DNA from: Brasenia schreberi | Taxonomy: Eukaryota > Streptophyta > Magnoliopsida > Nymphaeales > Cabombaceae | NCBI GenBank assembly: GCA_036023115.1 | Contig: JAYKKT010000073.1 | Span: 14,373,501-14,437,500 of the forward strand | DNA: 64,000 nucleotides | Direction: 5' to 3' | Shown here: one piece after another, positions 1 to 11,308 of the stretch | How positions within the stretch are numbered: position 1 is the first letter of the stretch | Layout of the letters: each line of letters opens with the position of its first letter | Program-made: the position numbers and the translations under genes | Notes under the pieces: generated by a model | The model's input: the letters and a program-made list of their open reading frames with translations, nothing else | Database searches by the model: none | What the model was told of the DNA's origin: nothing

Positions 1-126
1 TAGTTCAGTGGCACAGAGCTCTGGCGCTGTTGCCTCAGGTGGGGAGTTTGATTCCCATAAGGTGTGTGAGAGAGAGAGAGAGTGTGTGTGTGTTAGGCTT
101 TGGCCTCCTCTTGTAACCAAAAAATA
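1..126 (+). mobile_element. tRNA-derived SINE copy, cut by the window edge
   Basis: The first bases resemble a pol III A box (tagttcagtgg). A B-box-like gagtttgattccc follows about 45 bases later, then a GA/GT-rich middle, the 3' block ttaggctttggcctcctctt and a short A-rich tail. The same layout recurs at 14.0, 38.3 and 39.9 kb on the plus strand and, inverted, at 11.1, 11.2, 12.6, 13.0 and 56.1 kb. I infer a SINE family from the shared layout. I do not recognise a named family. Confidence 0.55.
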
Positions 127-2248
127 AGTACAATTTTGTCGTTGTATAATGAGACAAAAGTATTTTGCAAGCAAGTTATCAGTTGAAAATTTTTGCATGG
201 ACTAGGAAATATTGATAAAAAGACTAGAGAAGGACTCTTTCTTAACCATGAGTCCACCTTATCATTCTGAAGTTGTATACACTTCTCTCCAAACACACGG
301 AAAAGCAATTTTTTCCCTGCATTTTTCTCAAGTTATAATCTGCTGATATCCAGCCACTTCATGTAAGTCTGAAGGTGCAACTCTGTTTACAAGCAGCACA
401 CAGAGGCTTATACGTGCACATTCATTAGCATATTGGGAAAAAGATGGATATTATATCCGATGAAATCGAAAGCAATGAGGTATATACATTTCTTAGTAGC
501 ATGTCTAGATTGCAATCATGGGCATACCCCTAATTGGATATGCTTCACTTTAAAGTTTAAACACAAAACAAAGCACAGAAAATTGATAAATGAACAACAA
601 TACAGACATGCAATCCAAGGGTATGGCACAGTAATGCATAAATGAAGAACGACCCAATCCACCAACTTTTTTAGCTGTGCAGACCACAGTCCTACAGTCC
701 TAAATTCCTACTTGGATTAAGCGGGAAAGCAAGTACCTTTTAATCTTTCTGTGGACACCAAACATATTAATGCACACAAAGACCAGATTTTTTGCACTGA
801 AAAAACGAGATAACACAAGGAAGCCACTCCAAAGCTATATCTTGCCACAAGCATGGCAATCCAAACCTAAGTCCAAGTTCGGTTTTAATCAAGTCTGAAC
901 AAAGAAAAATATGAAAACTGTTCATAACTAGATATGCCATGAAGAATGAACGACAGCAAAACTATGTGCTTTCAGAAGCCACTATCCTTCAAGAGAGGAT
1001 GACATTTATGAGAGAACATATCTAGAAAGATCACCCCCCAGTGACTCCTATCCTATCTAATACATAGCAGAACAACAGCTTAGTTGGAAATGAAGAAGCA
1101 CTTTATCTTTTCATGGTAGTACACCACATGCTATGTCATGCCAATGAAGTTCACCAGTGACTTATAGAACACCTGAATTTACAATTGAAGTGATAATTCA
1201 TTTAAACACCATACAATCATTACGAAAGCAAAAGGGGAAGGATGAACACGGAGGTACTAGCAACGCAGATGCTCGAGGACCAAGCAAGCACAAATCAGTA
1301 CAGAATTCCAAACTGAACGTAAGTAATGTACAATACCAGGAAATGTCCAGTGAAACCTAGGAGAGACATGCCATTGCCACCTAAGTCATGATTTAATGCA
1401 GTGACTTAAAAATAACATGATCTATTCCATATTTTCTGTAGGAGCTACCAAATAAATTTGCGAATTAGTTCAATGCAGTTTACATTTCACTTCAAATACT
1501 AACGACATAATTAAACATATTCAGAAACTAGCAGCAACTGCACCCATATCCAGACTGGTGACAATCGATACATGTATTCATCATAAGCTAGAATTAGTTG
1601 ATATACTTAATGGTCCATCAATGTACATGTACATGGACGCTCACAAAGGAACTTGCCAGGACAGAATCAGTTGCAAATTTCAACCAGCACAACGAATTTT
1701 TCCGGTAAGGGGTAGGGCTGCTGTCAACAAGGAATAACTTTTCTGGTTCCTTTATAATTTTGATGCTTAAAACGAAAGGGAATCTTATGATAAACAATCT
1801 TTTACAACATATCCATTTTTCATCCAGACACAACACAAGCCAAGCGATTGCGTAAACTTATCTTGAATCCCCACAAGAAACCTCCCGCAACAATGACAGC
1901 CTGAAACGCAGGGAAGAGGAGCATCAATCAAGTCCTTGGGAATTGAGAGTTAACACAATAGATCAAACGACATCATGAATAGTGCCGACCAATCCAAAAT
2001 CGATCTTGAGAAATGAGATAAAAAAGACTACCATTACTTGAGACCTCGAACAAGAGGATCTAAAATTTGCTGCTTCTTTCTTCTCAATAGGAAAGTTGGG
2101 GTTCCACAGAAGTCTACATGGTATGCACAACCCCAGGTATCGATGTTGGAACCTTCAACTTGAAAGTTCTTTTAGTTGACTCCCTAGCCAGATCTTTAGT
2201 ACCAAATGCATAGTCCCAATTTTCTGGAAGGTAGAAACTAAGCATAAC
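127..2248. other. Intergenic, no gene supported
   Basis: AT-rich sequence with only short open frames and no domain that I recognise. On the minus strand, two short stretches near 2035-2110 and 1855-1905 read as hydrophobic or basic peptides beside possible splice signals (CGTTTCAG and CAAGTAATG). They could be exons of an unknown minus-strand gene, but nothing identifies them. Confidence 0.4.
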
Positions 2249-2262
2249 CACTAAAGCTACAA

Positions 2263-2358
2263 CAACAACAACTAAGCCTTTTCCCATACTAGACGGGGTC
2301 GGCTACATGGATTCTTTGTTTCCACAGAGCCCTATCATGTGCCATGTAAGCAGTTAAT
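2263..2358 (-). mobile_element. 96-bp 3' end of an RTE-type LINE with TSD
   Basis: This stretch is the last ~80 bp of the LINE open frame and 3'UTR, inverted, ending in CAACAACAACAAC (a TTG tail on the minus strand). It is flanked by the same 14 bp, CACTAAAGCTACAA, at 2249-2262 and 2359-2372. The matching flanks show insertion by target-primed reverse transcription with extreme 5' truncation. The element body matches the ends of the longer copies at 26.1, 31.2, 45.2, 52.8 and 61.1 kb. Confidence 0.9.
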
Positions 2359-2372
2359 CACTAAAGCTACAA

Positions 2373-3202
2373 AACTGTAAAAATTTAAACACTTGCTCAA
2401 AATACAGAAACTTAATGACAGGTCCCATCTGCTTCACAACACACTTTTATATCACATTGACACGAAGCAAATACTGATACTATATTATAAAGAGTTAATT
2501 CATGAACCAAATCAGCCAAAATACAGTACAAAAAGTACCATAAGAAACATTTTTTACTTCAACCTAAAAGTCAAACTAACATTATGCATCGCCAACAAAG
2601 GATTAGGGATGCAACATTGAACCGACCGCATGCAACCCCGACCCAACCCAACAGGAATGGGGTAATACGTGATCTGATCAGGTTTGGATGAAGTATGTAG
2701 GTAAGGTGCCCCGACCTATACCTGACACTATATATATGGCCTCATCCCTGCCCCATTCCCCATGGGAAAAAGAGAACCCACACACATATCCACTCCACGG
2801 GGTTCTGGTCGGAGCCCCGTACACGTATCCCATCCTTGACCCGCCCCAATGCCATCCCCACAAAGTCATATCAAGGTTGCCACAAGATCTCTTTCCATAT
2901 AACTTGTCAAACCATGAGAAGGAGCGATATAATAACAGACGACGGCAGCTGGATGAAAATGTTTACACAAGGTACAAGGAAACCACTATCGCACATACCC
3001 GTTTACCAACTCTCTAGAACAACTGTATCTACTAGACGCGCCTAGGCGCACATGAGAGATCTTACCTTCACCATTAGACTATGGACGCCAACACAAGAAA
3101 GGAAATCAAATAAGCACAGTTATCAGATCCCCTAGTTCCCACACAATTATTTCTTGATTATCATGCAAACTGCAAAGGAGATCAAGGATTTCGTAGCCTT
3201 CA
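2373..3202. other. Intergenic / probable 3' flank of the MBS1 gene
   Basis: No recognisable coding sequence. 2610-2880 is C- and A-rich with repeated ccgaccc and ccccat motifs. The part nearest 3202 should contain the 3'UTR of the minus-strand zinc-finger gene. I could not fix a polyadenylation site. Confidence 0.35.
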
Positions 3203-3485
3203 CTATTTCTTGAAGCTGCCGCGAACTCCCGGGCGCGGTTTTGAGGTTTCGGGGACTAAACTGGCGTGCAGATTGACGACCTTGTCCTCCTCGAAGGGGA
3301 TCTTCGGGTGCTTGGATTCGTGGTGAATCTGCATCGACTTGACATCGGGCGCAGTGACTTTGCAGTGCGGGCACTCAAACTTCGAGTGGCCGCCCTTGTC
3401 CTGGGCGCTCCTATCCGCTAGACCGGCCTTCCCGCCGCCTCGATTCGTCGTTGCCGCGTCGATCTTAGATGCGATTTCCTTCGCT

Positions 3486-3517
<32 letters not shown>
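3203..3517 (-). CDS. MBS1: MBS1-type small C2H2 zinc-finger protein
   Basis: The 104-aa protein starts MTGKAKPKKHTAKEI and ends in a basic tail, RGSFKK. One zinc finger is visible: C49-x2-C52, then H65/H66 and H70 in HHESKHPK. The lysine-rich N-terminus, the TNRGGGKAG segment and this finger are the signature of the plant METHYLENE BLUE SENSITIVITY proteins, which in Arabidopsis act in cytosol and nucleus in acclimation to singlet oxygen. Length matches that family (about 105 aa). The frame is open upstream to 3703, but I chose the ATG at 3515-3517 because it begins the conserved N-terminus and the upstream peptide is intron or UTR. The coding region has no intron. The call rests on motif memory, not a search; MBS1 versus MBS2 cannot be separated. 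Confidence 0.9.
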
Positions 3518-3554
3518 GGCGCCTGCTTCAACTTTGATTTCAGAAAACGACCCC

Positions 3555-3785
3555 CTACAAGAAATCAAGCTAGAAAACAAGGGAAAGGTTTGAAGCTTTG
3601 ATTCACAAGGAGAAACAAGGGTAAAGCAATCAAACGGAGATATAATCAATAGAAACGAAAGATTTAGCGCACTGTTTCGAGCAAGAACAGAATAGAAAAG
3701 CACCCAGAAGGAGATTTATCGAGATAAAGAAAACAATGGATCGAGAGTTTTGATTCAGGAACAAAATCACGAAGAAACGAGCTAC
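3555..3785 (-). other. Leader (5'UTR) intron of the MBS1-type gene
   Basis: Read on the minus strand, GCGAG|GTAGC at 3790-3781 is a donor, and a pyrimidine-rich run ending TTTCTTGTAG|GGG at 3555 is an acceptor 38 bp before the ATG. Removing these 231 bp joins a 5' leader to the start codon. Leader introns are common in short plant housekeeping genes and can raise expression. The intron is inferred from splice motifs only. Confidence 0.6.
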
Positions 3786-4085
3786 CTCGCTGAAGATTAA
3801 GCGACTTTTGGAGAAAAGGGAAAGGTTGAGCCTTAGGTTCCCTTCGGAAATTAACGACTTCACGCGCAACGCAACGAGAATCACCTTGCACCGTTATTTT
3901 GAGAGAGAGAGCGACCTGAGCGTGACCTGGAGGAAGAAGGGAGTGCAGCGACCGTCGGCACGATCCGATTATCCGACAGATTTCACGAGCGTCTCGACGC
4001 ACCGTGAGAGAGAGAGAGAGAGACGGACGTATAATTTGAGAGCTTAGGAAGACCTAAAGGCCACAGGATGTGCCTTTTAAAGCGA
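3786..4085 (-). promoter_or_regulatory. 5' leader and core promoter of the MBS1-type gene
   Basis: On the minus strand a TATA-like TTTAAAAGG lies near 4072-4080. It is followed downstream by a CT microsatellite (GA on plus, 4009-4023) and GC-richer leader sequence to the donor at 3786. A CT tract just downstream of a TATA-like box is a common plant 5'UTR arrangement. The transcription start is not defined. Confidence 0.4.
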
Positions 4086-6840
4086 TCCTAAGATTTGATC
4101 ATCGGTAGCGTTAGCGTTAAAAACGTAATTGATGCGCGCGCACGCCTTTTACTTTTTTTCCGCTTTCTCAAAAGCTCATTTTCAACAATTACGAAACTAC
4201 CCTTACAAACAAAACGCGTCCCTCGTCCCTACGCGAACCGGTTCCCATTTTCGACCTTTGTTTCCTTAATTCTTCGCTCCTCGACTCATTCAACCCAAAT
4301 GTTACTCGATCTACCACAAAATAAAAGATTTCATAAAAAAATAAGAATAAAAAACAAAAACAAAAAAATATAAAAGGCCAATTCAAAGGACGATTTTGAT
4401 TTATCAATTTGTGTATTGATTTGGTTTTAGTTTGTCTATTTTTTAATTGTTTTAATTTATTTTTGATAGACTTTTCAACTGAAATTGAAAATAAAGAATG
4501 AAAACATTTTGACTCAAGATATGTGGTTCAGGCGCTTCTCTTTCAATGGGAGAAATATGTCCCAATGAACTAAAAAGGTATGACGCAGTTGGGGGCACCT
4601 TTCTCGTTAAGAAAGACACACCCGAGTCGCGTCTCTTCTATTGAGATGTTTTAGTTCTTATTTTTAATTTTTCGTATGTTTCTTGATTCTCTTTTTCTTT
4701 TATTTTTATTCTTGATTCTTATCGTTATTATTGCTTTCATATTATTGAGTCATTTATATTTTTATTATTGATTCGTTTTTAGATTCATTTTTCTTGTTTT
4801 TGATTTTTTTCTATCTTTTTACAACAAGATTTGTAAGAATATGCATTGAGCTGTGAACAAGAAAGAAAAATGTTGGAATGGACCATGATAAAAAAGAGTA
4901 TTTATACAAAAGATAATTTTGATATTTAATGAAAAAGTGGTGCGTGGAAAAGTCTAATATGATATGTTGGAAATGTGCAAATTTTGTGGTATCAATATAA
5001 ATCTCAATCATTTAATTTGAAAGATGAATATGGATGAATGATATTAAATATATATATATATATATATTATATTTTAATTTACTTGATTCATAGTAACTTT
5101 CGCTTCTTTTATATTTCAAATATTAATGCAATTGATTGAGATGTGTAAAGACTAGACTTTTAACCAAACTAAAATGCCTCTTCTTTAATCTCAACTTGTC
5201 TGCATTTGAGACTAACAAAGATTTAAGCTAGCTCTGGGCTACCTAAGACAATAGGTCTTCTTTATACCAGCTTGAGCCTACTATGCACTAAAATTATCAT
5301 AAACTAAAAAAACGGCAATACACAAAAGAAAAGACACAAAACTCTAAGTTCAACTTGAGATTTAAGACCTCAAACTCAACCCGTACATTTGTCATTTTAG
5401 AGCCACCATATTTGTGTGCAACCTTTCCCATAGAGGGGGGGAGGGGGTTAAACACCTAAAATTTTTCATACACAAAGATGCTTTGCAAAACAAATAGTTT
5501 GGAAATATTGTATAGATATAATATATGTATAGATATAGATATGTAAATATATAAGAAAACTGGATCCTATACCACCCTTCCTGCTCACTCATTGGTTTTT
5601 TTATACTAGCATAATTTAAAGCATTGTAAGTGTTTTCAAGATGAAGAACAAAGTTCTTACACTCATGCTCACAAAAAGCAATAATTGAACGACTAATCAC
5701 TCAGATTATGTATATGTGTATGTATATAAGAAAGTAGTTAACTTCATGAGATTACATATTTTGAGCTCAAGTAATGAATTTAATTAATATTCAAGCAATC
5801 TAAGCTTCTACAAGGAGGAGCATACACAAACTTGAAGCATTTGTCAAAGTCGATTACTCATTGGATCAAACCACACATTTGGAATAGATCTGGCTTTGAG
5901 GACCTAGCATCTTTATAGAGTCCACAACAAGTTTGAAGAATCTAATTCCCCGAAGGGTGAATCTTGGTTCAAAAACATACTGTTGAGAGATCATCATCCA
6001 CATCAATGGGAGAACCAGCAATCACTCTCTCTTGAACGTGCATGCTGAAATGCTTTTGGGATATCTTTGCTCATTTTAAACCACTCCCTAGCATGTAATT
6101 ATGAAAACAATGAACGATTATTCCAAAGTCTCTCTCGCAAGAGACCCACTTCGGTGTCATAGAGGTGGTGTGTGTGAGAAGTGGAATTTGATTTTCATTC
6201 CACTATTGATTTTCTCTCCACTGTTAGGTCTAATTAGTTGTTCGAACTTGTAAATCCAACAACAAAACATAATAATGGAAAACAAGTAATGATACTTAGA
6301 TATTAAAACTTGGCAATGGCAACCTCTCTCCATCAAGCTTCAATTAAATAATAAAATATAATAAAAAAAGAATTCAAACCAAATTTAACGTGAAAACCCT
6401 TTAACAGGCATTTCATAGATTCCAGTAACCGAAACCGAACATGTCTAACATGAAGGCAGTGTGTACATGACATTCCGAGTACCACCTATTATAATGTGCA
6501 TTTAGCAGGAAAATCTTGTGAAAATTTGAAATATATAAAGCAAAAGGATAATACAGATTTGAACGGTGAATGGGGCTGGTCTAGAAGAAGATCATAAAAT
6601 TCAATAACCGCTCATAATAGTTACACAAGGAATACGACGATCCTCTCGGATAACCTGCACCAAAATCATGACCATTGGGATTGATATATAAAAAAGTAAA
6701 AAGTAATGTTATACTGTCATAAATACAAAGCAAGGACAAGTTGTCTTTTTATTGATTGTCCTTGTTGAGATGTTTATTATCATCTATGTGGTTATAATGC
6801 ATAGATGTGTAGTTTTTTTATTACATATATATAGTATATA
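4086..6840. other. AT-rich intergenic DNA
   Basis: No coding sequence recognised. There are T-rich and A-rich tracts, a short TA repeat at 5050-5067, and near 6380 a stretch with the motif aacgtgaaaaccct. That motif reminds me of plant retroelement leaders, but it is too little to call. Confidence 0.4.
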
Positions 6841-6843
6841 TGG

Positions 6844-6921
<78 letters not shown>

Positions 6922-7009
6922 TATAATTACATGTATATATGTATAATTTTTTCCATCATATATATGTAGTATATATATATTATTGTATATATTCCATCAT
7001 ATATATATA

Positions 7010-7067
<58 letters not shown>
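6841..7067. repeat. Long (TA)n microsatellites
   Basis: An almost pure AT dinucleotide tract runs from about 6847 to 6918, and a second from about 7005 to 7067. They are separated by TA-rich spacer with imperfect copies of ttccatcatatata. Confidence 0.95.
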
Positions 7068-7073
<6 letters not shown>

Positions 7074-7417
7074 TTTTATTATATGTGTATATGGCATGTT
7101 GAAGCCTAAAATGTTGTGGTTGGATTTGGATTTCAAAGAGTTTTGGATCAGGTTTTATAGGCCTAACCTAATATCCAATGAACTTGTGACCCTGCAGGCT
7201 AGTCCGGCTTGACCCGGGTTAGCCCCCAGATCCATATGACCAAGCCATTTTGTCCTGCTTCAAATATAGGTCAGAATTCTTTAGCTCAACTTTGCATTTT
7301 TCCATGACCTGGCCACACCCATTTTCACTTCAACAAACCATATCTTAAACATTAAGTTTGAATGTTCCCTAGTTCTTCAAGTCATCGGAGTTAACAAGTC
7401 CTTTCAGGAGTCAAACC

Positions 7418-7499
7418 ATGAACTTGTGACCTCCTTTTGCTGGAGTCAGCTTTTGAGATGAGCCCCTACACATTGTGAGGAGACAAGTTTGAGTCTTGT

Positions 7500-7564
<65 letters not shown>

Positions 7565-7687
7565 GAGAGAGAGAACAAAGTTTGCATATGCTTTGGTTCT
7601 ATACAATGAACTTGTGACCTCCTTTTGCTGGAGTCAGCTTTTGAGATGAGCCCCTACACATTGTGAGGAGACAAGTTTGAGTCTTGT

Positions 7688-7763
<76 letters not shown>

Positions 7764-7788
7764 AGAGAGAGAACAAAGTTTGCATATA
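7418..7788. repeat. Direct duplication of ~172-183 bp, each copy with a (CT)n(TA)n tract
   Basis: Copy 1 starts at 7418 and copy 2 at 7606 (offset 188). Both begin atgaacttgtgacctcc and both run through a CT then TA compound microsatellite to gagaacaaagtttgcatat. About 16 bp separate them. The TA tract is longer in copy 2. The unit's start, with gacaagtttgagtct, resembles the B box of the SINEs in this window, so the unit may have begun as a SINE fragment. Confidence 0.85.
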
Positions 7789-8033
7789 TAAATTTATGCT
7801 TAAAAACCTTGATCATTCGATCAAAGAGAACCATGATTGAAATTTAATTTTTAAAAGCAAAATATGTATGTTGATACTTTTGTAAGTGCAATAAATGCAT
7901 ATAGTACTATTTGTTTTTTTTACTTAAAGATGTCAATGGTTGATCTTTAATATTATATGAATAAAATCTTTGATAATGTTAAAGTATAGATTCATGTACT
8001 AATCTCTCTCTATATGTATGTTTATGTTGCAGG

Positions 8034-8232
8034 GTCTGGCATCTAAGTGCCTATTAACCCTTACCCATCCCATTTGAATTAGGTTGGGTCAGGGTGCCAC
8101 AAGTCGGGCCAATATTGCCATGCTCATTCCAATTGTAGAGAGAGTTGAGTGTGGGTGTTGGCATCAGGTGCTAATCCTCACCCATTCCTCCTGCATGAGG
8201 TCGGGTCAGGGCGCCACAAGTCGGGCCAATAT
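8034..8232. repeat. Imperfect direct repeat, ~80 bp
   Basis: Segments 8034-8115 and 8155-8232 both carry ggcat, aacc/atcc tcaccca, ggtcagggYgccacaag and tcgggccaatat in the same order, with perhaps 80% identity by eye. No coding function is evident. Confidence 0.7.
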
Positions 8233-8411
8233 AATGAGGTCAGGTTTGCTGGCGAGACAACCATCTAGTAGGAAGAGAAATAGAACAATAACATTGAACA
8301 AACCACACTTATTCTGGCTAGGCCTTAAGTTATGTGTGCTACACGTTTAGATGCACTCCCATACCATTTTGGATCATAGATAGACCCATAATACGAGATC
8401 ATGAACTGGAT

Positions 8412-8738
8412 CTAGATTTCTTTGAAGTAGCCCAACTTGAGTCCAGAGGGATCTTGGAACACTTCCACATCATAGTACTTCTTCACTTGGCACCCCTTCT
8501 CAGCCCTCAGGATCAAGTGGTAGGTGTAATGCTCGGTTCCGCGATCGAGCACGAGTGCGTTCACCACCTGCAGGAACCTGAGTGACACATCGTTTTGCTT
8601 ATTGTGGCTCTTCACGGCGGACTCACCTAAGTCCTGAACATGCTGGTCCGAGATCACATTAGGGACATGGACCCAAGAAGGTTTTGGAGAGCATAGTGAG
8701 ACGAAGGAGCCAAAGTTGAGGACCGGCGGTTGGCCCGG
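8412..8738 (-). pseudogene. Cystatin-like (phytocystatin domain) fragment
   Basis: The minus-strand frame reads VPNVISDQHVQDLGESAVKSHNK, then LRFLQVVNALVLDRGTEHYTYHL, and ends near YYDVEVFQDPSGLKLGYFKEI and a stop at 8412-8414. The (V)PNV...VQDLG..AV..HNK start and the later strand pattern match plant cystatins, inhibitors of papain-type proteases. However, the QxVxG inhibitory loop is replaced by LVLDRG. No ATG opens this frame: an in-frame TGA lies at 8739-8741. The copy is therefore probably a decayed or partial gene. It lies just beyond the 3' end of an inverted LINE (8836-11033). It could also be an internal exon of an unrecognised cystatin-fold gene. Confidence 0.55.
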
Positions 8739-8835
8739 TCATGATAGATCTTGCAGTACCTCACTCCAGTAGAATGATTCTCGTGATCCATGAAGAACCA
8801 CAATGATTATCCTTAACAAAAAATGATAAACTTAG

Positions 8836-11033
8836 TACAACAACTAAGCCTTTTCCCATATTAGACAGGGTCGGCTACATGGATTCTTTGTTTCCACAGA
8901 TCCCTATTGTGTGCCATAGCAGTTAACTCACAATAAGCTAGATCATTCTTTATTGTTTCTTTCCAACACTTTTGTAGTCGTCCTCTAGCTCTTTTAATAC
9001 TTTCCAAATTTAGTTTTTCATACCTTCTTAAAGGTTCTTCTTTTGATCTTTTTCTATATATCCAAACCATCTTAAACGATATTCTCTCATTTTATCGTTT
9101 ATTGGTGTCACTCTTAATTTGTTTCTAATAACCTCATTATGGTCTTTTCTTATATGACCACTCATCCATCTCAACATCTTCATTTTTGTCACAGACATCT
9201 TTTGTACATGTTGATGATTAACTGCCCAACACTCACAACCATAAAACATGGCAAGCCTAATTGATGCTCTATAATATTTACCTTTTAACTTTAATGGTAT
9301 CTTCTTATCACAAAGAATATCTAATGCTCCTCTCCATTTTAACCAACCACCATTAATTCTATGTATAACGTCTCCATCAATTCTTCTATTACTCTGAAAA
9401 ATTGACCCTAGGTATTTAAAACTTTTTTTTTGAGGGATGATATATATGTGCCAATTTTAATTTCTATGTCCTTTTAAGTAACCAAATGATCAAACTTACA
9501 TGTCATATGTTTTATCCTTGTTCTACTAAGTCAAAGACCTTTGCTTTCTAATGTTTCTCTCCATAGTTCTAATTTTCTATTAACTTTTTCCTTAGACTCC
9601 TCCACTAACACAATGTCATCTCCAAATAACATACACCAAGGTACTTCATCTTAAATATATTTTGTTAATTCATCAATCACCATTATAAATAAGTATGGAC
9701 TTAAAGTTGATCCTTGATGTAACTCAATATTAACTTCAAAGAAGTCTATCATTCCTTCACGAGTCCTCACACATGTTTTTGCACTATCGTATATGTCTCT
9801 TATAAGGTTAATGTATGTAAATGGGATACCTCTTTTTTCTAAAGTTCTCCAAAGAGCCTCCTTCAGTACCCTATCGTAAGTTTTTTCTAGATCAATAAAT
9901 ATTATGTGAAGGTCTTTCTTTTTTGCTCTAAAATGTTTCATAAAACGTCTCAAAAGGTGAATCGCTTCAACAGTAGATCTGTCTAGCATGAATCCAAATT
10001 AGTTATCTATTGTACTTGATACTTGACTTAACTTACGTTCGATAATTATTTCCCACAATTTCATAGTATGACTCATTAACTTGATACCTCGATAATTTGC
10101 ACAATTTTGAATGTCTCCCTTATTCTTATATATGGGTATAAGTGTACTTGCTCTCCATTTTTCGGGCATCTTTTGGTTTTTCTATATTTCATTAAATAGT
10201 CTTGTGAGCCAAGTGATTCCTATTTCTCCTAGTATTTTCCAAACTTTTATAGGAATATTATCTGGTCCTACCGATTTACCACCCTTCATATGTTTAAGAG
10301 CCTCTTTGACTTCATTCTTTTGAATATGTCGGTAGAAATTGTGGTTTATATACTTTTCTGATTTGACTAACTCTCCTAAGCTAATACTAACATCTTTATT
10401 TTTATTAAAAAGATTATAAAAATAGTTTTTCCATCTATTTCTTATATCATCGTTTGCCACTAAAAGTTTTGCATCCTCGTCTTTGATGCATCTAACATAA
10501 TTAAGATCTTTAGTTTTCTTATCTCTAACCCTAGCTATCCTAAAAATATCTCTTTCACCCTCTTTTGAGTTGAGTTTTTTATATAAGTCCTCCCAAATCT
10601 TAGCTTTTGCTTCACTAACGGACTTTTTCGCTTCCTTCTTTGCTTTCTTATAAGCTTCTAAAGTTTCACTAGTTTTCTTGGCATAATGTAATTTGTAACA
10701 TGCCCTCTTTGCCTTATTTTATTTTGTGCTACTTCACTCCACCACCAAGCTTCTTTTTGTGCCAGTACACCTCCCTTAGATACCCCTAACACATCTTTCA
10801 CCACTTTCCTAATATATATAGTCATATTGTTCCACATATCACAGGGTGTGCCAACATAATTTCAAACATGTTTACATATATCTTCTTTCTCGCTTTTGAG
10901 GTTCCACCATTTAGTATGAATAGCTTGATGTACTCTTTTCTTCTTTGTCCATTTTTTTATTTGTAAATCCATAACTAAAAGTCGATGTTGAGTGGTTAAC
11001 TTTCTCTTGGAATTACCTTACAATCTAGAGAAA
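8836..11033 (-). mobile_element. 5'-truncated RTE-type LINE, ~2.2 kb
   Basis: The inverted copy begins at the left with the CAACAAC tail and the ...CGTCTAATATGGGAAAAGGC terminus. Reading leftward it covers the C-terminal block (ending [11 protein letters not shown], 8861-9249), the RT palm (9651-9989, with [10 protein letters not shown] and [12 protein letters not shown]) and the RT N-terminal region (10182-10460, GPDNIPIKVWK). It ends where the sequence matching the linker between endonuclease and RT stops, near 11033. The endonuclease is missing. Frameshifts and stops break the frame, so it is dead. I found no convincing TSD. Confidence 0.9.
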
Positions 11034-11107
11034 AATATGCAGGGAGCTGTTATATTCGAATGTGCAAAAATAGGCTAGAAAGCTCATGTTAAATAATCAG
11101 CATTTCC

Positions 11108-11308
11108 TTCTTTTTTGTCAACAAACACATCCCTAGGGAAACCAACTCCCCACCTATAGCAGGGGAGTCAGGGAGTGCTTTCAATTGAGCTAGATTCTTT
11201 TTTTAGGAGGAAGCCAAAGCCTAACACACACCTACATATGCATCGTGTGGGAGTCAAAGTCTCTACCACCAGTAAGTTACTAGAGTGCCCTGCCATTGAG
11301 CTAATGTT
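11108..11308 (-). mobile_element. Two SINE copies in tandem, inverted
   Basis: On the minus strand one copy runs from 11308 (ATTAGCTCAATGGCAGGGC) through GACTTTGACTCCC to the 3' block GTTAGGCTTTGGCTTCC and an A tail at 11197-11204. A second begins TAGCTCAATTGAAAGC at about 11194 and continues through GGGGAGTTGGTTTCCC to about 11110. Both have the A-box and B-box layout of the other SINEs here. Confidence 0.65.

Noticed and set aside
1855..2137. Exon-like peptides on the minus strand (for example CGTPTFLLRRKKQQILDPL and AVIVAGGFLWGFK)
   Set aside because: Flanked by plausible splice sites but no family recognised and no start or stop context; too weak to call a gene.
3266..3703. Upstream-extended start for the MBS1-type protein (166 aa)
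   Set aside because: The extra residues would be read from the leader intron; the conserved protein begins at the internal MTGKAKPKK.
6752..7136. Long open frames made of Tyr-Ile repeats on both strands
   Set aside because: They are translations of the TA microsatellites. The same applies to the frames at 7634-7834, 13590-13796, 22982-23219, 38566-38895 and 39519-39772.
8836..11033. Possible TSD around the inverted LINE (aaaaaatga / aaaaatatg)
   Set aside because: A-rich, short and mismatched; could arise by chance.
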